A stretch of DNA of 36,770 nucleotides from Scatonaster sp045598705. Lineage in GTDB: Bacteria > Bacillota > Clostridia > Saccharofermentanales > Saccharofermentanaceae. Made by a program: the position numbers and the translations under genes. Positions 31,171 through 36,770 of the stretch are shown piece by piece. Position 1 is the stretch's first letter, and every line of letters starts with the position of its first letter. The stretch lies in the NCBI GenBank assembly GCA_045598705.1, contig JAZLMM010000027.1:1-36770 (forward strand). Direction: 5' to 3'. The notes under the pieces were generated by a model that saw nothing but the letters and a program-made list of their open reading frames with translations, did no database searches and was not told the origin of the DNA.

Positions 31171-34100
31171 TATCGTACTTCTTTTTGAACTCATCGCTCA
31201 TTTCGAAGTCTCCGATAATCTCTTTTGCCATCTCAACAAGGTCATCAGCTTGATAGTGAGGCATCACACCCATTACGTTGGTTCCACCATCGAAAGCGAA
31301 AAAACGATCGCTTTCTTCGTGATAACCAACTGAGTTGTCCACTCGTGCAATCTGTAACCAAGAATTTGTATCAATAATATCTGTAATAAAATGATTCTGA
31401 ATGATCAGCATATCCTGTTCAGCGTAATATGACATTGTCGCAGGGAACCACGCATTATTCACCACTTCAATTTTAGTATTTCCTATGAATTCTCCATCAT
31501 TCGAATTGAATCGAAGAAGTGTTCCGTCCTGCGTAGCAACCAAAATCTGTTCCTGTTCCCCTTTACCCTGATAGAACATCATACCTATAGCAGTTTTTCC
31601 AAAAATATCAAGGGTACACTCCTCCTCAAACTCCTCGTCTGCAACAATGACCTGACGTCCAGATGAGATCAACCATCTCTCACCGTCTGGATTGGGGACA
31701 ATCTGCTTTGTTGTCCAGTAATCAGGCAGTTTCAAAATATTGGCTTCTCGATCAGAATCAATAACATAAGTCCCTTCTTCCCTGTCAAAGTAGAACATGA
31801 CGTCCTGTTCCGGGAAATACATTGGAGGTATTTCACAAGACAAATTTTCGAAAGGCAGACTGACAAACTCTTTCTCTCCGCTTTCAAGATTCTGTATGGC
31901 TATACTATCTGGATCTCCAAATTTCTCATTGTAGACATAAACAGCATATTTATCTGCAACGCTAAAAGAGAATTGTATTGAAGTAATCTTATGTGACACG
32001 ATCTCGTCTTCAATCACCTGTCCATCTTTCATGGAAATATAACGAATGCATAACTGATAATCATCTTTCATCACCGCTACACTGAGCACATCATCCTGCA
32101 CGCTGAGTAACAGCGGATCGTTTGTAATAACGAAATCTGTCAACAGAATGTCCCAAAGGAATGATGCAGTATTCAAATCATATGCAATACAATGATGATC
32201 GATCTGATTATTAGCATTTACTGTAATATAAGTATGAATCAAATACTTGTCATCCTTATAATATAGAGTCTCTGGATCACCCGTACTCATCGCGTCTTCA
32301 AGTGGTTCCCACCGAAGATCACCTAGCCGTTCGGAGAAGAACTGGACATCATAACTATTTCTACAGAGGATATATGTGCCTCGCTCAGTAGGTATCACTT
32401 TCAGAAGTGTTCCCATCCACATAAAATCCGGATATAGAAAAACAGCTCCATCTGGATTCTCACAATTTATGTATGTCACAGATCCGTCAGATAGAAAGAG
32501 CTGCAAACTTCCATTACTATTGTAATTTCTTACGCCTATGATAATCCTGTTAAAGTGTTTTGAATAAGAAACCTCACCCGTACTACAATCAACAAACCGA
32601 AGCGAATCCCCTCTGGCATACACAAGTTTGTCGAGTGTTGGAATATAAGCAGAGTGAATGCATGCCGAATACTCATAATATTCAAATTCAGATGTCCAGA
32701 GAATCTGCATACTAACAGTATCAAATAGACTTGTTGTAAAATACTGTGACACTAATGGAACATAATCGTACGAGGTTTGGAACAACAAATCAGAAGTATT
32801 CTCAACAGAGAAAACCAATCTTGACTCATCAATCCAAAACAAGTTACAAACGCAACTCTCATCCACCGGAATACTATTTATTTCTTTGGTTTGAATATCT
32901 AAAACACAAATTGAATAAGAACCTAATTCTCCTCCTATGAATGCACATTTACTACCTTCCGGCGAGAATCCTGATCCCGCGATACCAGTAACCCCCAGTT
33001 CATATGTGTCTACAATCTCTCCATTGTCTTGGGAGAGTTTCAGTAGATAGAACTCATTAATTATATCATCCGCAAATAGCTCTTTGGGATGAGCAGAAAC
33101 ATTAGCAAACACATACAAATATCCTGAATCGTCAGAAAAGCCAAAAGAACTATTCATGAAACGGATAGAGTCCAATTCATAGTCTTCTAGTAGCGATCCA
33201 TCGTGTTCAGAAATAGAGAGTCTCCACTTAACATCACGATGAGCTAAATTATAACAAACAACTTCATTTTGACACCAAATGACTAACGAAAATTCATTCA
33301 AATAATGCATTCCGTAATACTCACCGTTCAGAGTAGTATTATTAATAATTTGCTCATGCGTGCGAGTATTCCATATAGATATCATGCTATCTGTATCAAG
33401 ACAAGCAAGGGTCTGTTCATCAGGAGAAAGAACCATATCTTTAATATTAGCATTCATATGATAATTCCAATCCAGCTTCAGATCTTCGTCTCGATATATA
33501 GAATGTGCAGGCTGATATGCATAAGTTGATGTGACTAATGCACGAGTGGCTTCCGCGGTTATTGGCGCATCAGACTCAGGAGGAAGAGCGGCCAATGCAA
33601 GTTGAAGCGCACCTACACGATCACCCTCATTAAACAAAGCAACAGACTGATTTGAAAGATTAACGGCTTGACTCTGGAGAGTCTCTTTGTAAGCACGTTT
33701 CAACCTCATCTGGTTATAAAGAAGATATCCGGCAAAAGCAACCGCAACAGCGAACAGAACAGCTGTAGCAGCAACTGCACGTTTGATACGATATTGACGT
33801 CTACGATTGATTAACTCATCGTAAGAACATCCGATAAGACAAGCGGCCAGTCTTGGTAACTCAACTTTATCCGCCTTATGTTTAGGAAGTCTAAAATCAC
33901 AAGAAAGTGGTTCACAAGTAACAGACGTAGCCTGTACTGTTCCATCATCAAGACGAATGACTCTTTCATCCGAGCACAGAATATCCGGTATTGATTCTTC
34001 CGGTTCCCCTTCAATCAGCACCGTTAAAATCTTATCCATAGAATGACTTCTCAAGAAGAATTCAATCTCTCGTGGCACCCAATGGGACAGTTTTGTACTC

Positions 34101-34345
34101 TTCGAGCATATAACAATTAGATAATCAGAATTCTCCAGAGCTTGCGAAATCGTATCAGTCAAGTCGCTCGTAATCGGAAGTTCATCCTTGTCGCGAAAGA
34201 TTCGCTGTATACGCTTCATACCTGTCATCTTCTGAATCTTTCTAGGAATCTTAAAGTGCTCCAAAGCAGACTGAATGTGTGCAGCCATCTTATTATCAAG
34301 CGGGGCATGTTTATATGAAATAAAGGCATTGTAATGATCAATCAT
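31163..34345 (-). CDS. Transmembrane TIR-domain protein with an extracellular beta-propeller-like region
   Basis: Residues 1-115 of this 1060-residue protein are a TIR domain: DHYNAFISYKHAPLDNKMAA (box 1-like), RIFRDKDELPITSDLTDTIS, NSDYLIVICSKSTKLSHWVP and the WVPRE segment, whose Glu93 fits the catalytic Glu of TIR NADases. After a linker, a membrane helix lies at about 188-210, then a helical segment (about 215-260, with GDRVGALQLALAALP). About 780 residues of WD40/PQQ-like beta-propeller repeats follow (for example DMVLSPDEQTLACLDTDSMI, SIWNTRTHEQI). The predicted topology is TIR inside and propeller outside, like a receptor. TIR domains in bacteria often cleave NAD in antiphage defence or act in signalling. 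The role here is unknown. GAGGTG precedes the ATG. I saw no convincing promoter. Confidence 0.82.
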   Translation of the reverse strand: MIDHYNAFISYKHAPLDNKMAAHIQSALEHFKIPRKIQKMTGMKRIQRIFRDKDELPITSDLTDTISQALENSDYLIVICSKSTKLSHWVPREIEFFLRSHSMDKILTVLIEGEPEESIPDILCSDERVIRLDDGTVQATSVTCEPLSCDFRLPKHKADKVELPRLAACLIGCSYDELINRRRQYRIKRAVAATAVLFAVAVAFAGYLLYNQMRLKRAYKETLQSQAVNLSNQSVALFNEGDRVGALQLALAALPPESDAPITAEATRALVTSTYAYQPAHSIYRDEDLKLDWNYHMNANIKDMVLSPDEQTLACLDTDSMISIWNTRTHEQIINNTTLNGEYYGMHYLNEFSLVIWCQNEVVCYNLAHRDVKWRLSISEHDGSLLEDYELDSIRFMNSSFGFSDDSGYLYVFANVSAHPKELFADDIINEFYLLKLSQDNGEIVDTYELGVTGIAGSGFSPEGSKCAFIGGELGSYSICVLDIQTKEINSIPVDESCVCNLFWIDESRLVFSVENTSDLLFQTSYDYVPLVSQYFTTSLFDTVSMQILWTSEFEYYEYSACIHSAYIPTLDKLVYARGDSLRFVDCSTGEVSYSKHFNRIIIGVRNYNSNGSLQLFLSDGSVTYINCENPDGAVFLYPDFMWMGTLLKVIPTERGTYILCRNSYDVQFFSERLGDLRWEPLEDAMSTGDPETLYYKDDKYLIHTYITVNANNQIDHHCIAYDLNTASFLWDILLTDFVITNDPLLLSVQDDVLSVAVMKDDYQLCIRYISMKDGQVIEDEIVSHKITSIQFSFSVADKYAVYVYNEKFGDPDSIAIQNLESGEKEFVSLPFENLSCEIPPMYFPEQDVMFYFDREEGTYVIDSDREANILKLPDYWTTKQIVPNPDGERWLISSGRQVIVADEEFEEECTLDIFGKTAIGMMFYQGKGEQEQILVATQDGTLLRFNSNDGEFIGNTKIEVVNNAWFPATMSYYAEQDMLIIQNHFITDIIDTNSWLQIARVDNSVGYHEESDRFFAFDGGTNVMGVMPHYQADDLVEMAKEIIGDFEMSDEFKKKYDIN

Positions 34346-34401
34346 AGTTACACCTCAACATTCGCAAAGTACTAACTACTACATAGTATCGTATTCATAG
34401 G

Positions 34402-34439
34402 CAAAAAGAAAGGACTGCCCTCATTCGAAAGCAGTCCTT
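34402..34439 (-). terminator. Terminator of the surface-protein gene
   Basis: AAGGACTGC (34410-34418) pairs perfectly with GCAGTCCTT (34431-34439). On the minus strand it is followed by TCTTTTTGC. It sits 21 bases past the surface-protein stop codon and about 60 bases before the TIR start, insulating the two genes. Confidence 0.8.
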
Positions 34440-34459
34440 CACAAATTCTTTACGTTAAC

Positions 34460-36511
34460 TTACTCTTCTTCGTTTTCTTTCTTGTTCGAAACAACTACTG
34501 CAGTTGCAGCAGAAGCAGCTGCCAAGAAGAATACGCCAGCAAGAATTCTTAATGCTGATCCAGTATCGCCTGTCTTCGGAACACGTTTCTCACCAAGTAC
34601 AGCGGTTGGAGGCGTAGTCGTCGGATCTGGCGTTGACGTCGGATCTGGTGTCGACGTCGGATCTGGTGTTGGTGTCGCCGTTGGATCAATCGTCACCTTC
34701 TTACCACCATCCAAGTCAAACGGAGTAGGGGTCGGAAGTGGCGTATTGGTCGGAATCGGCGTCGGCGTATTCGTCGGTGTCGGTACCGGTGTAGCCGTCG
34801 GATCCGGAGTCGGAGTTGGCGTCTCAGTTGGTGTCGGTGTGCTCGTCGGAACTGGCGTTTCCGTTGGCGACGGAATCGGAGTCGCAGTCGGTACTGGCGT
34901 GTTCGTCGGAATCGGCGTTGGCGTGTTCGTCGGCGTTGGTGTCGGCGTGTTCGTCGGCGTCGGTGTCGGTGTGTTCGTCGGCGTCGGTGTCGGCGTGTTC
35001 GTCGGCGTTGGTGTCGGCGTGTTCGTCGGCGTCGGTGTCGGCGTATTCGTCGGCGTCGGTGTCGGCGTGTTCGTCGGCGTCGGTGTCGGCGTGTTCGTCG
35101 GCGTTGGCGTATTTGTAGGTGTTGGTGTAGCTGTTGGCGACGGAATAGGTGTGGCCGTCGGAACAGGTGTATTTGTTGGAATCGGTGTCGGCGTATTCGT
35201 CGGCGTCGGTGTCGGTGTATTGGTTGGTGTTGGCGTCGGCGTATTGGTTGGCGTCGGCGTATTGGTTGGCGTCGGCGTATTGGTTGGTGTAGGTGTATTT
35301 GTCGGTGTCGGTGTGTTTGTCGGTACCGGCGTTGGCGTATTCGTTGGAGTAGGCGTATTCGTTGGAGTAGGTGTATTTGTTGGAGTAGGTGTATTTGTCG
35401 GTGTCGGCGTATTCGTCGGAACCGGAGTCGGCGTACTTGTCGGTGTCGGTGTATTGGTTGGTGTTGGTGTCGGCGTATTGGTTGGTGTAGGAGTTGCAGT
35501 CGGAGTTGGCGTTGGTGTTGTAAACTTTACAACGTTACCAAGACGATGGAACTCTGAAGTACAGTAGATAGAACTACAAATTATTGCACCATTGGTGTTA
35601 CCACCGAGTTTCTTAATGTATGCCTTAGGAGCCAATACAGCACCATGAACAGAGAGGTTATCCGGCATGTTAATGGTACGTGCTTCAGCAAAGTTCCATA
35701 CTACATGTACGTCACGCTCGTCACCTGCATCATTCGGTCTGCTATTACTATTAAAGCTACCATATACAAGCTGTGGGAAGGTATTCACTGTTTCACCACG
35801 CACATTGATGATACAATCAACGCCCTCTGGAATGTAAAGCACATTTGTGCCAGCCGGCAGATTGAAAATTAATGTATCTGTATCTTTATTAAATCCATTC
35901 GGAGTAGTAGCTTCAACTTCAAGCCATCCGCCGCCGCCTCTCTGGCTCAGCTTAGCATTGGAAGCGGACTGCGCACGCTCGTTCGCAGACTCAGCACGAG
36001 AAATCATGTTGCTCATAGCAGCAGAGAAATTTACTGTGACACCTTCTACTACATGATACTTCTCACTATCGAAAGAATAATTGCTACCGTGAATATTGGA
36101 TGCAGAAGAAACCTCAAGGTTACCACGAAGGCCTTCAAGGCTATCAAAGTTCAATTCACCACCCACAACAACCTGAGAAAGACCTCTTTCTCCTGGAGCT
36201 GTGTTGTTATATCTGAATGAATAATTTGAGAATGAAGCATTTCCTCCAACTGCCATTGCACCAGTAGAGTGGTGACCTTCACCTGCACCGACTTCAAAAT
36301 CGCCAGAACAGAATAGCACGTAGTTGAAAGGATTCTGTGGATTCAATTTATCGTTTGAATCCGGTGAGAGATGTTTCTTAAATCTTCCACCTGGAAGTGC
36401 TGCAATACCTTGTGCACCGAGAAAAGCAATAGTCAGAGTACAAGAAAGTACTCGTACCCAACGACCCAAACCGTGGCCGTTGGAAATCTGCTGTGGTTGC
36501 TCGTCTACCAT
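34460..36511 (-). CDS. Sortase-anchored surface protein: choice-of-anchor A domain plus Thr/Pro repeat stalk
   Basis: This 683-residue protein starts with a signal peptide (about 15-38, RVLSCTLTIAFLGAQGIAA). A choice-of-anchor A-type domain follows (about 50-335: NPFNYVLFCSGDFEVGAGEG, TGAMAVGGNASFSNYSF, LSVHGAVLAPKAYIKKLGG). A TPTNTP repeat stalk runs from about 345 to 610. The C-terminus has a sorting signal: VPKTGD, a hydrophobic helix (LRILAGVFFLAAASAATAVV) and a charged tail KKENEEE. Sortase would cut the VPKTG motif and attach it to peptidoglycan. The motif is a variant of LPXTG. I chose ATG 36511 with GGAGGT upstream rather than the frame from 36568. It may serve as an adhesin or surface-layer structure, an inference. 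No sortase gene lies in the window. Confidence 0.88.
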   Translation of the reverse strand: MVDEQPQQISNGHGLGRWVRVLSCTLTIAFLGAQGIAALPGGRFKKHLSPDSNDKLNPQNPFNYVLFCSGDFEVGAGEGHHSTGAMAVGGNASFSNYSFRYNNTAPGERGLSQVVVGGELNFDSLEGLRGNLEVSSASNIHGSNYSFDSEKYHVVEGVTVNFSAAMSNMISRAESANERAQSASNAKLSQRGGGGWLEVEATTPNGFNKDTDTLIFNLPAGTNVLYIPEGVDCIINVRGETVNTFPQLVYGSFNSNSRPNDAGDERDVHVVWNFAEARTINMPDNLSVHGAVLAPKAYIKKLGGNTNGAIICSSIYCTSEFHRLGNVVKFTTPTPTPTATPTPTNTPTPTPTNTPTPTSTPTPVPTNTPTPTNTPTPTNTPTPTNTPTPTNTPTPVPTNTPTPTNTPTPTNTPTPTNTPTPTNTPTPTPTNTPTPTPTNTPTPIPTNTPVPTATPIPSPTATPTPTNTPTPTNTPTPTPTNTPTPTPTNTPTPTPTNTPTPTPTNTPTPTPTNTPTPTPTNTPTPTPTNTPTPIPTNTPVPTATPIPSPTETPVPTSTPTPTETPTPTPDPTATPVPTPTNTPTPIPTNTPLPTPTPFDLDGGKKVTIDPTATPTPDPTSTPDPTSTPDPTTTPPTAVLGEKRVPKTGDTGSALRILAGVFFLAAASAATAVVVSNKKENEEE
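34735..35520. repeat. Tandem coding repeat of TPTNTP units with an internal duplicated block
   Basis: Dozens of Thr-Pro-Thr-Asn-Thr-Pro-type units form a minisatellite of 18- and 24-base periods within the surface-protein gene. A distinctive block (TPIPTNTPVPTATPIPSPT) occurs twice, about 255 bases apart (near 34875-34940 and 35130-35195). It is identical in protein but differs at many third codon positions, so the protein sequence has been conserved after the duplication. It is not a CRISPR array: the units are contiguous and have no unique spacers. Confidence 0.85.
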
Positions 36512-36533
36512 AAATACCTCCGAACTTGTTGTT

Positions 36534-36554
36534 GGTACTACGAAACATAGTACC
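36534..36554 (-). promoter_or_regulatory. Leader inverted repeat of the surface-protein gene
   Basis: GGTACTA (36534-36540) and TAGTACC (36548-36554) form a perfect seven-base repeat with a seven-base spacer, within the leader between the promoter and ribosome binding site. It could be an mRNA-stabilising hairpin or an operator. Confidence 0.5.
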
Positions 36555-36576
36555 CCCTTCTTTTCCAATCTACTTA

Positions 36577-36605
36577 ATTCTATATATAAACATATATATA
36601 TGCAA
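36577..36605 (-). promoter_or_regulatory. Promoter of the surface-protein gene
   Basis: Minus-strand TTGCAT (36600-36605) and TAGAAT (36577-36582) are separated by 17 bases of alternating A and T. It lies 30 bases downstream of the end of the ISL3-like element. Confidence 0.65.
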
Positions 36606-36635
36606 GTCTTTTCTTACAAAATTGTGCACAAAAAT

Positions 36636-36660
36636 GGCTCTTCACGTTTTTTGTGGGATT
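36636..36660. repeat. Terminal inverted repeat (one end) of an ISL3-like element
   Basis: The plus-strand sequence starting GGCTCTTCACGTTTTTTGTG resembles the GGCTCTT-type terminal repeats of ISL3-family elements, and it contains the transposase stop codon. The eight bases just outside (36628-36635, ACAAAAAT) would be the target duplication expected of the family. The other end of the element is outside the window, so neither can be confirmed. Confidence 0.5.
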
Positions 36661-36770
36661 AACAAGAACTTAGCCGGCAGAGAAATATAACGAACAAGAG
36701 TAAAAAAGTAGTCATCGTTGCGGTAACCATAACCAATGCGCTTGGCTACTTTTATTTTGTTGTTAAGACC
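36642..36770 (-). CDS. ISL3-family-like transposase, C-terminal fragment (cut by window edge)
   Basis: Reading in from the right edge on the minus strand, 42 codons are open and end in TGA at 36642-36644. The residues begin GLNNKIKVAKRIGYGYRN and continue DDYFFTLVRYISLP. This is the end of the DDE transposase of the ISL3 (IS204/IS1001/IS1096/IS1165) group, where a 'GxNNKIKxxKRxxYGxR' motif carries the last part of the catalytic domain. The stop codon lies inside the terminal repeat, as is common in compact elements. The start is outside the window. Confidence 0.72.
   Translation of the reverse strand, partial: GLNNKIKVAKRIGYGYRNDDYFFTLVRYISLPAKFLLIPQKT

Noticed and set aside
34735..35520. 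CRISPR array
   Set aside because: The repeats are contiguous, in frame and coding, and have no unique spacers.
34482..35567. 361-residue plus-strand reading frame rich in VGVGVFVG repeats
   Set aside because: It is the exact antisense of the Thr/Pro repeat gene, whose signal peptide, domain and sorting signal are all on the minus strand. The repeat's codon bias keeps the other strand open.
1..36770. Whole window as a composite transposon
   Set aside because: The flanking elements belong to different families (IS110-like and ISL3-like), and the interior is ordinary chromosome with tRNA synthetases and division genes.

Overview
The window looks like chromosome from an anaerobic, low-to-mid GC Gram-positive of the class Clostridia (Bacillota). 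Supporting this are SepF, lipobox lipoproteins, a sortase-type surface protein, a CdaA-type diadenylate cyclase, an IorAB indolepyruvate:ferredoxin oxidoreductase, a Clostridia-style ECF sigma/anti-sigma pair and strong GGAGG ribosome binding sites. I cannot name the species. Each end of the window cuts an insertion sequence: the first codons of an IS110-family transposase on the left, and the last 42 codons plus the terminal repeat of an ISL3-like element on the right.

Layout, left to right. (1) 1-1.3 kb: IS110 start, then an ECF sigma factor with a membrane anti-sigma-like partner. (2) 1.3-1.5 kb: an intergenic stretch rich in hairpins that may encode a small RNA. (3) 1.5-6.4 kb: a minus-strand four-gene cell-envelope operon: amidase-like membrane protein, lipoprotein, EF-Tu-domain-2/SseB fusion, TPR-like/DUF6273 membrane protein. 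(4) 6.5-7.7 kb: a UDP-galactopyranose mutase homologue on the plus strand. (5) 7.7-11.1 kb: nagA, a Crp/Fnr-type regulator and a natural CdaA-CdaR fusion, all minus. (6) 11.3-12.4 kb: ilvE. (7) 12.6-16 kb: a minus-strand operon of an AroB-like protein, an M28-peptidase-like lipoprotein, a small beta-rich protein and an RDD membrane protein. (8) 16.1-19.3 kb: gltX-glnS. (9) 19.5-28.4 kb: a minus-strand run of solute symporter, iorA, iorB, ACT protein, methionine gamma-lyase-family enzyme, HlyD-like adaptor, yggS and sepF. (10) 28.6-31.2 kb: metallo-beta-lactamase-fold hydrolase, tRNA-Leu(GAG) and a DHH phosphoesterase. (11) 31.2-36.5 kb: a 1060-residue transmembrane TIR/beta-propeller protein and a sortase-anchored surface protein with a very long Thr/Pro repeat stalk.

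The most unusual theme is that four enzyme homologues (amidase_3, UDP-galactopyranose mutase, M28 peptidase, dehydroquinate synthase) keep their fold signatures but appear to have lost conserved catalytic or metal-binding residues. Two of them sit next to each other in one operon. The other main points are the one-chain CdaA-CdaR fusion next to an amino-sugar gene (echoing the usual cdaA-cdaR-glmM cluster), the receptor-like TIR protein, and paired TTTCGAAA palindromes upstream of the sepF promoter. All residue-loss claims come from motif comparison by eye and need a real alignment.
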